A program made the position numbers and the translations under genes. The notes below the pieces were generated by a model. That model worked only from the letters and a program-made list of their open reading frames with translations, did not search any database and had not been told where the DNA came from. Below, one piece after another: positions 30,827-39,874 of a DNA stretch of 64,000 bases. Origin of the DNA: an uncultured Bacilli bacterium (lineage in GTDB: Bacteria; Bacillota_I; Bacilli_A; RF39; UBA660); NCBI GenBank assembly GCA_947632085.1, contig CANRNY010000013.1, positions 1-64,000 on the forward strand, given 5' to 3'. How positions within the stretch are numbered: position 1 is the stretch's first letter; every line of letters begins with the position of its first letter.

Positions 30827-31765
30827 ATGCATAAGAGGATAATAACAACTATAGCAATACTTATAATATGTGTCTTTGTATCTATTACTTCTGTTAATGC
30901 TGCTACTAAATTAGCATTAAGCGAAAATAGTAATGGAAATGTTAAAGCAACATTACATTTTGAAGATGGATTTGTTGGAGGATTTGATATTACTTTAAAA
31001 TATAGTGGTGATGTTAAATATAAACAAATTAATCTTGATAGTAAGTTAACTAATAGTAAATATACAAATAAAGTTACATTTAATGAGAAAAATAAAACAA
31101 TTAATATTAAAGTTACAACTGGTGGAGTTGGAACAGGTCATAATTTACTTAATGTTAATAAAGAATTAGTTCTGGGAAATATATTATTTACAACTACAGA
31201 AGAAAGTGATACGCATTATACTTTAGAATGTAGTAAATTAACTGTACTAGATAATGCTTGGAAATCACAAACTGTTACTCCTGAATTAAAAGATAATTCA
31301 TTTACTTTAAAGATAAATGATGAAAAAGATAATAATGATAACAACGAAGATAAAGATAATGAACAAAATGCGGGAGATAATGGTTCAAATAATAATGGTT
31401 CAAGTACTGGTACAAATAATAATTCAAATAATAACTCAAGTAATAATTCAAATAACAATTCAAGTAATAATGGCGATGTAACTACTAATGGTAATTCAGG
31501 AAATACATCAAATGGTAATGGTACTGATAATAATAGTACTGATGATACAGAAGATGATGATTCTTCAGCTGATACTAATCAAGATGAAGAAGATAATACA
31601 GATAGTGAATCTAAAGATAATGAAGATAAAAAATCTAATGATAAAGATAAAGATTCTTCAGAAAAAGATGGTCCTAAAGTATGGCAGATTATCGTTGGAG
31701 TTGCCTTAGTATTAGTTGCTGGGACGATTTGTTTCTTAGCTATTAAATCTAAAAAAAGTGAATAA
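30827..31765 (+). CDS. membrane-anchored cohesin-like protein
   Basis: Signal peptide; about 140-aa domain LALSENSNGNVKATLHFEDGFVGGFDITLKYSGDVKY...LLNVNKELVLGNILFTT; N/S/D/E-rich linker; C-terminal TM plus KSKKSE tail. Confidence 0.68.
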   Translation: MHKRIITTIAILIICVFVSITSVNAATKLALSENSNGNVKATLHFEDGFVGGFDITLKYSGDVKYKQINLDSKLTNSKYTNKVTFNEKNKTINIKVTTGGVGTGHNLLNVNKELVLGNILFTTTEESDTHYTLECSKLTVLDNAWKSQTVTPELKDNSFTLKINDEKDNNDNNEDKDNEQNAGDNGSNNNGSSTGTNNNSNNNSSNNSNNNSSNNGDVTTNGNSGNTSNGNGTDNNSTDDTEDDDSSADTNQDEEDNTDSESKDNEDKKSNDKDKDSSEKDGPKVWQIIVGVALVLVAGTICFLAIKSKKSE

Positions 31766-31770
31766 TAATA

Positions 31771-31801
31771 AAAACTGATAAATTGATTTTTATCAGTTTT
31801 T
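31771..31801 (+). terminator. intrinsic terminator
   Basis: AAAACTGATAAA-TTGA-TTTTTATCAGTTTTTT. Confidence 0.75.
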
Positions 31802-31812
31802 TGTTTGCTTTT

Positions 31813-31830
31813 GTGTCTTTATAATATTCA
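31813..31830 (-). repeat. Element 1 right terminal inverted repeat
   Basis: GTGTCTTTATAATATTCA; reverse complement TGAATATTATAAAGACAC. Confidence 0.85.
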
Positions 31831-32250
31831 AGCAACTCTTTGTTTCATACCACCAGATAATTCACTTGGTTTTTGATTAATAAATTTATCTAAATTATAT
31901 TTTTTTAATAGATTTAAAGCATATTCTTTATTTTCTTCAGTTAACTTATGTTGAACTTTTAATCCTAAATATACATTATCAATTATTTTTAAATGTTCAA
32001 ATAAAGCATCTTCTTGTAACATATAACCAATTACTGGATTATCTTTATAATATTTTATAGTTCCACTAGTTTGCTTAGTTAGATTAGCTAGAATAGATAA
32101 TAAAGTACTTTTACCACATCCTGATGTACCAACAATAGCGATAAATTCTCCTTCATTAACATCAAAACTTATATCTTTAATAGCTTCTATTTCGCCTTTA
32201 ATGGTATTAAACTTTTTACTTATATTATTTACTTCTAATATTTTAGTCAT
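31830..32250 (-). pseudogene. 5' part of split ABC transporter ATPase gene
   Basis: Walker A GTSGCGKST, signature LSGGMKQRVA, then foreign TGA; joins to 23329-23664. Confidence 0.93.
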
Positions 32251-32651
32251 TTAAATTAATTACTAAATCTTTAAAAGATACATAATCATCTAATAAATCA
32301 TTATCTATCATTATATTCTCTAAATTCTTATAAGATTCTTCACTAATAGTAGTATTATTAAGCCATGAATCGGCATCTTTATATCTTTTGACGATAACTT
32401 CGACATCATTAAGTGAATTATCTGGAAATTGAGGTAGTATGACTTCTGCTATCTCTTTTTCGTTATGATTTTGAACATAATCTAAGCCTTTATTAATAGC
32501 ATTATTAAATTTCTTAATTAATTCTTCGTGATCATTGATATAACTTTGACGAGCATAGAATGCTGTATATGGCATTTCACCAGATAATTTACCAATACTT
32601 CCAACAACATAACCTAATCCTTCTTTTTCTAACTTTGTAGCATTAGGTTCA
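32243..32651 (-). pseudogene. 3' part of split ABC transporter substrate-binding protein gene (NMT1/ThiY-like)
   Basis: Minus frame PNATKLEKEGLGYVVGSIGKLSGEMPYTAFYARQSYINDHEELIKKFNNAINKGLDYV; joins to 48788-49373. Confidence 0.92.
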
Positions 32652-32717
32652 CTTATAGTTATAAAAAGAAAGTACTAAATAATAAAATACTTTCATAATT
32701 TTAATTAGGGATTATAT

Positions 32718-32849
32718 ATGAATAATAAAATAATAATTTTAAAAATAGCTTTTATAATTAATAAAGAATTATATGATGAAAATAAAATTACTTATCAAAT
32801 TTATAAATGTGTCGAAACTAGGATTTTAAAAGAGATAGGGAATGAATAG
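32718..32849 (+). CDS. small 43-aa ORF directly upstream of recombinase (SHOCT-like?)
   Basis: MNNKIIILKIAFIINKELYDENKITYQIYKCVETRILKEIGNE; TAG abuts recombinase ATG. Confidence 0.55.
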   Translation: MNNKIIILKIAFIINKELYDENKITYQIYKCVETRILKEIGNE

Positions 32850-34490
32850 ATGGATTTATATAAAGTACGAAAAGAATTAAGTATGGGAGTTTCACTTAGT
32901 AATATTAAATTAAGAGTTACGGATTATGTTAGAGTTTCAACTAATCATTTAGAACAACAAAAATCATTACAAAATCAAATAGAACATTTTGAAGAAATGA
33001 TAAAGAATAATAGTAATTGGACATATATATCTGGGTATGTCGATAATGGAATTAGTGGAACGAGTGATATAAAGAGAGATAACTTTATGAAAATGATTGA
33101 GGATGCTAAAAAGGGGAGATTCGATTTAATTATTACTAAGGAAATATCAAGGTTTTCGAGAAATACTTTAGATAGTATTAAATATACAAGAGAGTTACTT
33201 ACATATGGAGTAGCAGTATTATTTATTAATGATAATATAAATACAGCTTTACCTGATGCTGAACTTCGTCTTACTATTATGGCTTCAATGGCTCAAGATG
33301 AAATAAGGAGATTATCAGAAAGAGTTAAGTTTGGCATGAATAGAGCAATTTTAAGAGGTGAGATATTAGGTAATGACTTATTATATGGATATAAAAAAGA
33401 TAAAGAGACTAAGAAATTGAAAATTGTAAAAGAGGAAGCTGAAGTAGTAAGAAGAATATTTGAATATTATGTCGTTGATAAGTTGTCTTTAGGAGAGATA
33501 GTTAGAAGATTAAATAAAGATAATATTATAACTAGTCAAGGTAAGAAATGGTCAGTTACTACCATATCAAGAATGATTGAGAATCCTAAATATAAAGGAT
33601 TTTATTGTGGAAAGAAATCTGAAGTAGAAGATTATATGACTAAAAGAATAAAAAAAATAGATAAAGATGAATGGATAGTATATGAAGATAAAAAAATACC
33701 ACCTATTATAGATAGTAAAATATGGGAATTAGCTAATCAAAGATTAATAAAGAGAAAGAAAAGTAATATTAAGAATAATTATCAAGATAGATATTTATAT
33801 AGTGGGAAGATATTTTGTAAATGTCATAAGACTTTATTTTATCGAAGAATATTTAGACATAATAATAAAGATGTTACTTGGGTTTGTTCTATGTATTTAA
33901 AATATGGTAAAGAATATTGTGATTCAGCAAATATAAGAGAATCAGAATTAAATTATATATTTAAAGATTTAATAATTAATTTAGGAATAGATACAGATAA
34001 AATAGTTAATATTTTAATGGGTTATTATAAAGATTTGGATATTAATAATAGTAATAAGATAAAAATTAATAGAATAAAAAAAGAAATTGAAAAGATATAT
34101 ATAAAGAAAGATAAATTATTAGATCTTAGTATAAAAGGTATCTTAAGTGATAGAGAGTTTGAAAAAAGAAATATACTTTATAATGAACAGATAGAAAATT
34201 TAGAGAAAAATATTAATAGTTTAAAAATAGATAAAGATAATAGTGATAATAATAAAATAAAAGAAATTATTAGAGATAAAATTAATTCGGTTAAAATACA
34301 AGAAAAGATTATTGATTTATTACTTAATTATATGGAAGTAATAAAAAGAGATAATAAAATATATTTAGATATTTATTTAAAGTATAGGGAAGATAAACAA
34401 ATAAATAAGACTTATGAATTTAAAAGAGGGTTTGATACTAAAGGGACAAAAAGATATCTTATTAATTATCAAGTTAGATATTTTGTTTAG
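32850..34490 (+). CDS. large serine recombinase
   Basis: TDYVRVSTNHLEQQKSLQNQIEHFE, GISGTSDIKRDNFMKMIEDAKKGRFDLIITKEISRFSRN. Confidence 0.93.
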   Translation: MDLYKVRKELSMGVSLSNIKLRVTDYVRVSTNHLEQQKSLQNQIEHFEEMIKNNSNWTYISGYVDNGISGTSDIKRDNFMKMIEDAKKGRFDLIITKEISRFSRNTLDSIKYTRELLTYGVAVLFINDNINTALPDAELRLTIMASMAQDEIRRLSERVKFGMNRAILRGEILGNDLLYGYKKDKETKKLKIVKEEAEVVRRIFEYYVVDKLSLGEIVRRLNKDNIITSQGKKWSVTTISRMIENPKYKGFYCGKKSEVEDYMTKRIKKIDKDEWIVYEDKKIPPIIDSKIWELANQRLIKRKKSNIKNNYQDRYLYSGKIFCKCHKTLFYRRIFRHNNKDVTWVCSMYLKYGKEYCDSANIRESELNYIFKDLIINLGIDTDKIVNILMGYYKDLDINNSNKIKINRIKKEIEKIYIKKDKLLDLSIKGILSDREFEKRNILYNEQIENLEKNINSLKIDKDNSDNNKIKEIIRDKINSVKIQEKIIDLLLNYMEVIKRDNKIYLDIYLKYREDKQINKTYEFKRGFDTKGTKRYLINYQVRYFV

Positions 34491-34578
34491 ACCTAAAATA
34501 AGTTGATTTTTATATTAAAGAAATGTAAAATTTAGGTATATAATTTAATAACAATTTAGAAGTTTGAGAGGTATAAAT

Positions 34579-36594
34579 ATGGTATTTAAATGTAAGATGT
34601 GTGGTGGAGACATAGAAGTTATTAAAGGTACTAATACAGGGAAATGTTTGTACTGTAAAAGCGTTATGACTTTACCAATTTCTGATGATGAAAGAATTAT
34701 CAATTTATATAATAGAGCTAATAATTTAAGATTAGATAATGAATTTGATAAAGCTTATAGTGTTTATGAATCTATATTAGAATTAGATGAATCTCAAGTA
34801 GAAGCTCATTGGGGATTAGTATTATGTCGTTATGGAGTGGAATACGTAGATGATCCTAAGTCTAAGAAAAAAGTACCTACTTGTCATAGAACTATAGATT
34901 CATCAATACTTACGGATAAAGATTATAAATATATTATAAAAAATGCTTATGGTGAAGCTTTAGAATTGTATAAAAAAGAAGCAGAACAAATTAGTGAGAT
35001 TCAAAAAGGAATTTTAAAAATATCAGCTAATGAAAAACCATATGATGTCTTTATTTGCTATAAAGAAACAGATGAAGCTGGCGAAAGAACACATGATAGT
35101 GTTATGGCTGAAGATATCTATGAAGCTTTAGTTAAAAATGGATATAAAGTATTCTTTGCCAGAATTACATTAGAGGATAAATTAGGTAAAGAATATGAAC
35201 CATATATTTATTCAGCTTTAAAAAGTTCTAAAGTAATGTTAGTAGTTGGGACATCATTAGAAAATTTGGAAGCAGTATGGGTTAAGAATGAGTGGAGTAG
35301 ATATCTAGAATTTATGAAGAAAGATAAATCTAAAACACTTATTCCAGTTTATAGTAAGATAGATGCTTATAAACTTCCAGAAGAGTTTGCAATGCTTCAA
35401 GCACAAAATATGGATAAGATAGGAGCGATGCAAGACTTAGTTCGTGGAATAAAAAAATTAATTGATGATAATAAAAATACTAAAAATGTATCAGATGATG
35501 TGTATACGCAAGTTAAACAAATGTTAGATGAAGAAGATATTGTTGGTAATGAAAAAATGTCTTCAACAACTATTTTAAAAGAAAAAACAGGATTTTTATT
35601 TATTGCTATTAGTTTTGTTTTATCATTTTTAATGTTTATTTGGATGATAGCTTATATTTTAAATGGTAATAATGGCAGTTTTAATCTTATAGGAGGATTT
35701 AATTTTTATGTTTATTTTCATCGACTAAAAATATTTGATTATGTTGCTTCTATTAATATTATTATAGGATTAAATACTTTATTAGCATTCTTTATGGGAT
35801 TTGTTAATCGTCGTGCTCATTTTATATCTAAAATACAATATCTTTTAAATTTTGTTCTACAAACAATATCTCTTAATATAATTTTTGCTTATGGATTTAA
35901 AGTTGATTTTGGTTTCTATATATTTTATATATTAAATTTATTATTAATTGTTTTACGACCAAAATGGGTATTGTCTTCAACTAAATTAATGTTAAATAAA
36001 AAAAGTAAGGAAAAACAAGAAATAAAGAATAAAAGAATTAAAGAACATTATGTTGAAATAGATAGATCTTTAAAAATGCGTATTTGCGCTTTAGTAGGAG
36101 TTATTTGTATTGTTATAGCGGTATTATTAAATACTCGTAAGTTACCTAGTTTTTCAAATGAACGGGATAAGTCAGTTGATCAAATTAAAATTGTTGATAA
36201 TGGTTATCGTGGGGAGAATGATTTATCAAATTCTTTTTCATCTCGTACAATTACTCAAACATATGGTGATAGGTTAGATGATGATAGATTAGATGATGAA
36301 AAAGAATCAGAAGTCGTTAGTATGGATTCTCGTGGGTATAGATTGTTTGATGATGTTTTAGAAAAGTCTGTGGTTACATATGTTAGATATGATGATATAT
36401 ATGATGTGATAGAACTTGAAGCAAATGATTATGATTTATATGCCAAAGTAAAAACTGCTACTGGTTTAGTAGGGTATCTTTTTGTAGGTCAATGTACAGG
36501 AATTAGTAATAAAGTTAATTCTAATGATGTAATTCCAGGCTGTTATAGTTTAGGATATTCTGATGTTATAGAGTATTTACCTAAAGAAAAATAG
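34579..36594 (+). CDS. zinc-ribbon, TPR-like and TIR-domain membrane protein (copy 1)
   Basis: CKMCGGDIEV...CLYCKS; TIR YDVFICYKETDEAGERTHDSVMAEDIYEALVKNGYKVFFARITLEDKLGKEYEPYIYSALKSSKVMLVVG; C-terminal TMs. Confidence 0.85.
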   Translation: MVFKCKMCGGDIEVIKGTNTGKCLYCKSVMTLPISDDERIINLYNRANNLRLDNEFDKAYSVYESILELDESQVEAHWGLVLCRYGVEYVDDPKSKKKVPTCHRTIDSSILTDKDYKYIIKNAYGEALELYKKEAEQISEIQKGILKISANEKPYDVFICYKETDEAGERTHDSVMAEDIYEALVKNGYKVFFARITLEDKLGKEYEPYIYSALKSSKVMLVVGTSLENLEAVWVKNEWSRYLEFMKKDKSKTLIPVYSKIDAYKLPEEFAMLQAQNMDKIGAMQDLVRGIKKLIDDNKNTKNVSDDVYTQVKQMLDEEDIVGNEKMSSTTILKEKTGFLFIAISFVLSFLMFIWMIAYILNGNNGSFNLIGGFNFYVYFHRLKIFDYVASINIIIGLNTLLAFFMGFVNRRAHFISKIQYLLNFVLQTISLNIIFAYGFKVDFGFYIFYILNLLLIVLRPKWVLSSTKLMLNKKSKEKQEIKNKRIKEHYVEIDRSLKMRICALVGVICIVIAVLLNTRKLPSFSNERDKSVDQIKIVDNGYRGENDLSNSFSSRTITQTYGDRLDDDRLDDEKESEVVSMDSRGYRLFDDVLEKSVVTYVRYDDIYDVIELEANDYDLYAKVKTATGLVGYLFVGQCTGISNKVNSNDVIPGCYSLGYSDVIEYLPKEK

Positions 36595-36626
36595 TGGTAT
36601 TATAGATTAGACAGGAGTAATGAAGT

Positions 36627-38678
36627 ATGGTATTTAAATGTAAGATGTGTGGCGGAGATATAGAAGTTATTGAGGGTACTAATACAGGTAAGTGTTTGTA
36701 TTGTAAAAGTGTTATGACTCTACCTATTTCTGATAATGAAAAGATTATAAATTTATATAATCGTGCTAATGATTTAAGATTAGATAATGAATTTGATAAG
36801 GCTTATACTACATATGAATCGATATTAGAGATAGATGAAAAACAAGTAGAAGCCCATTGGGGATTAGTACTATGTCGTTATGGTGTTGAATATGTAGATG
36901 ATCCTAAAACAAAAAAGAAAGTACCTACTTGTCATAGAACTTTAGTATCTTCTATTTTGTCTGATAAAGATTATAAATATATTATAAAAAATTCTTATGG
37001 AGAAGCTTTAGAGTTATATAAAAAGGAAGCTGAACAGATTGGAGAAATTCAAAAAGGTATTTTGGAAATATCTTCTAAAGAAAAACCATATGATGTTTTT
37101 ATCTGTTATAAAGAGACTGATGATAAAGGGGAAAGAACTCATGATAGTGTTATAGCTGAAGATATATATAACGATTTAACAGAAGCTGGATATAAAGTAT
37201 TCTTTGCAAGAATTACTTTGGAAGATAAATTAGGTAAAGAATATGAGCCTTATATTTATTCAGCTTTAAAAAGTGCTAGAGTTATGTTAGTTGTTGGAAC
37301 AACTAAAGAAAATTTTGAAGCTGTATGGGTTAAGAATGAGTGGAGTAGATATTTAGAATTTATGAAGAAAGATAAATCTAAATCATTGATTCCAGTTTAT
37401 AGTAAGATAGATGCTTATCGTATGCCAGCTGATTTTGCTAATTTGCAAGCACAATGTATGGATAAGATAGGGGCAATGCAAGATTTAGTTCGTGGTGTTA
37501 AGAAATTAATAGATGAACCTAAAACAACTTCTGATGAAGATTTAGAAAAAAGATTGGAAGAAGCAAGCGATGGTGTTAAATCTTTAGGTAATGGTAAATA
37601 TGAGGTAACACAAGTTAAAGAAAAATTACCAACGTGGTATATTATATTTGTTATTTGCTTAATTTTAATTTTGTTCGAGGCAAAAGGAGCAAATTTATCA
37701 ATGGAAGATGCTGTTGCATTTTATGTTTATGGTGATCTTTTTCAACCTGAATTTATAGAAATTAATATAGTTGTTTTAATAAGTTCTCTTTTAGTTTTTC
37801 TTGCTTTGTTATTTAGATTGATATCGAGAAAACTATTTAAAATATCTTATATAATTTGTTATATCGTTTTTGTTTTAGATGTTATTACTGCTTTATTATG
37901 TATAAGACATAACGCTATTATATCAATTGGTTGGATTATAGCAGTTATTTGTGAATTATTATTATATTTTGTTAATCCAAAATGGCATATTGATGCTAGT
38001 TTAAAAACAATAGTAAATAAAGAAGAAAAAGATAAAATTCAAGCTAAAAATAATAAAATTAGAAATGAATTTACTTTTAAAGTAAAAAATCCGATAAAGT
38101 TTATATTCTTTTTATTAGGAACTGTTGCTAGTATTTTGGTTTATTTTGCTTTTGCTTGGAACCTTTTATTTACTTCTCAAAGTAATCCGATTGATGATAG
38201 TAAATATCAAGTTAAAGTATTAGTTGATGATTTAAAAATTAGGGATGAAAATTTTGATGTTGTTGGTAAGGTAAAAAAGGGAGATATTTATACTGTTTTA
38301 GACTTGAATTATCATAGCTTTAGCAATTGTTCATTGTGGTATAAAATAAAAACAAATCGTGAAATTAGTGGATATATTTGTGGTCAAACAAATTATGTTG
38401 AACCTTTAAATCCTGAAATGTCATTACAAGCTAATGAACGTGATACTTCAGTAAAACAATTAGTTGTGGTTAATGATTTTGTTAATGTAAGGGATGATAG
38501 TAAACAAAATGGTGATATTGTAGGAGTTGTATATAAAGATGAGATATATACTATATTAGATGAAGAAAAAAATGGAAGCAGAACATGGTATAAAATTAGA
38601 ACTAATAATGATGTAGAAGGTTATATAATTGACGGAGATACTAGTGAAAAATATGTAGAAATATTAGAGGCAGAATAA
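36627..38678 (+). CDS. zinc-ribbon, TPR-like and TIR-domain membrane protein (copy 2) with two SH3b-like C-terminal repeats
   Basis: N-terminal about 300 aa closely similar to copy 1; SH3b-like VDDLKIRDENFDVVGKVKKGDIYTVLD and VNDFVNVRDDSKQNGDIVGVVYKDEIYTILD. Confidence 0.85.
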   Translation: MVFKCKMCGGDIEVIEGTNTGKCLYCKSVMTLPISDNEKIINLYNRANDLRLDNEFDKAYTTYESILEIDEKQVEAHWGLVLCRYGVEYVDDPKTKKKVPTCHRTLVSSILSDKDYKYIIKNSYGEALELYKKEAEQIGEIQKGILEISSKEKPYDVFICYKETDDKGERTHDSVIAEDIYNDLTEAGYKVFFARITLEDKLGKEYEPYIYSALKSARVMLVVGTTKENFEAVWVKNEWSRYLEFMKKDKSKSLIPVYSKIDAYRMPADFANLQAQCMDKIGAMQDLVRGVKKLIDEPKTTSDEDLEKRLEEASDGVKSLGNGKYEVTQVKEKLPTWYIIFVICLILILFEAKGANLSMEDAVAFYVYGDLFQPEFIEINIVVLISSLLVFLALLFRLISRKLFKISYIICYIVFVLDVITALLCIRHNAIISIGWIIAVICELLLYFVNPKWHIDASLKTIVNKEEKDKIQAKNNKIRNEFTFKVKNPIKFIFFLLGTVASILVYFAFAWNLLFTSQSNPIDDSKYQVKVLVDDLKIRDENFDVVGKVKKGDIYTVLDLNYHSFSNCSLWYKIKTNREISGYICGQTNYVEPLNPEMSLQANERDTSVKQLVVVNDFVNVRDDSKQNGDIVGVVYKDEIYTILDEEKNGSRTWYKIRTNNDVEGYIIDGDTSEKYVEILEAE

Positions 38679-38733
38679 TTATTGCTATTTTAAAAAGTTA
38701 ATTATAAAATATGAGTAAGGAAGAAGGAAGTAT

Positions 38734-39873
38734 ATGGCTTTATTTGAAGTTATAAAAAAAGAGAAAGATGATGACAACATTGTTTGGAAATATCCTAAAA
38801 TGAACTTTAATACTGGTTCACAACTAGTTGTTCATGAATCACAAGAAGCATTATTCTTTAGTAATGGTAAAGCATTAGATTTATTTGGACCTGGTAAATA
38901 TACTTTGGAAACTAATAATATTCCATTGCTTAGAAAATTAATTAATATTCCAACTGGCGGTAAGAGTCCTTTTCGTTGTGAAGTATACTTCATAGATAAA
39001 TCAGAAAAAACAATGCGTTGGGGGACAAAGAGTCGTTTAGAATTTTTAGAACCTAAATATAAGTTTCCAATATCTATTGGAGCTTGTGGTGAATTAAGAT
39101 TTACAATTGAAGATTCACGTAAGTTATTAATTAAATTAGTTGGAGTAAAAAAATCATTTGATTATGAAAATATAGATGATTTCTTTGAATCACAAATACT
39201 TGTTAAAGTTAAAAATTATATAGCACAGACTATTACAGAAAAAGAAATATGTATATTTGAAATAGATCAACAATTAGAACAATTCAGTAATGATTTACAA
39301 GAAAAATTAGCTGATGATTTTAATGAGTTTGGTATTAAATTAAATAAATTTTTTGTAACAACAATTGCTAAGCCAGAAGATAATAAACAATATTTAGAAT
39401 TTAAGGAATTATACTTTAAACAAACTGTTGCTATAGCTGAAGCAGAATTAAGTCAAAAGATTGAACTTATTAAAGAAGATACAGAAGCTAAGAAAACAGT
39501 TATGGCTTCACAAGCACAAGCTACTAAACGTAGTCAAGAAGGTTATACTTATCAAGAAGAAAAAGCATATGAAATTGGTAAAAAGGTTGCAGAAAACGAT
39601 GCAGTTGGTCAATTTACTAATGTCGGAGTTGGTCTTGGTATGATAAGTGGTGTTGGTGGACCTATTAGTAATGAAGTTAGTAAAGAAGTTAAAGGAGCAT
39701 TTGCAACAATGAATGTTCGTACTTGTCCTAATTGCCATAAACAAATAGATGATGGAGCATTTTGTAAATATTGTGGAGCTAAAATTGAAATAGCTACAAC
39801 TTGTCCTAAATGTAATGCTCCAATTGCTAGTGACGCAGTGTTCTGTTCTAAATGTGGAGAAAGGATAAGATAA
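38734..39873 (+). CDS. SPFH-domain protein with C-terminal double zinc ribbon
   Basis: FNTGSQLVVHESQEALFFSNGKALDLFGPGKYTLETNNIPLL; C-terminal CPNCHKQ...CKYCGAK, CPKCNAP...CSKCGER. Confidence 0.82.
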   Translation: MALFEVIKKEKDDDNIVWKYPKMNFNTGSQLVVHESQEALFFSNGKALDLFGPGKYTLETNNIPLLRKLINIPTGGKSPFRCEVYFIDKSEKTMRWGTKSRLEFLEPKYKFPISIGACGELRFTIEDSRKLLIKLVGVKKSFDYENIDDFFESQILVKVKNYIAQTITEKEICIFEIDQQLEQFSNDLQEKLADDFNEFGIKLNKFFVTTIAKPEDNKQYLEFKELYFKQTVAIAEAELSQKIELIKEDTEAKKTVMASQAQATKRSQEGYTYQEEKAYEIGKKVAENDAVGQFTNVGVGLGMISGVGGPISNEVSKEVKGAFATMNVRTCPNCHKQIDDGAFCKYCGAKIEIATTCPKCNAPIASDAVFCSKCGERIR

Positions 39874-39874
39874 T

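Larger units (their letters stand above)
23658..31829. mobile_element. Element 1: about 8.17 kb serine-recombinase element inserted in ATPase gene
   Basis: Shared AAGCAACT at both junctions (23658-23665, 31830-31837); imperfect terminal inverted repeats; excision restores MKQRVALIRT. Confidence 0.92.

Noticed and set aside
31380-31520. Repeated AATAATTCAAGTAATAATTCA-type units that look like a tandem array or CRISPR at first sight
   Set aside because: They are in-frame codons of the Asn/Ser-rich linker of the cohesin-like protein; no regular repeat/spacer structure.
31819-31828. TGA at the end of the ATPase N-terminal fragment as possible Trp recoding (Mollicutes code)
   Set aside because: The TGA lies in the element 1 end, not native gene sequence; other genes in the window end normally and use TGG for Trp.
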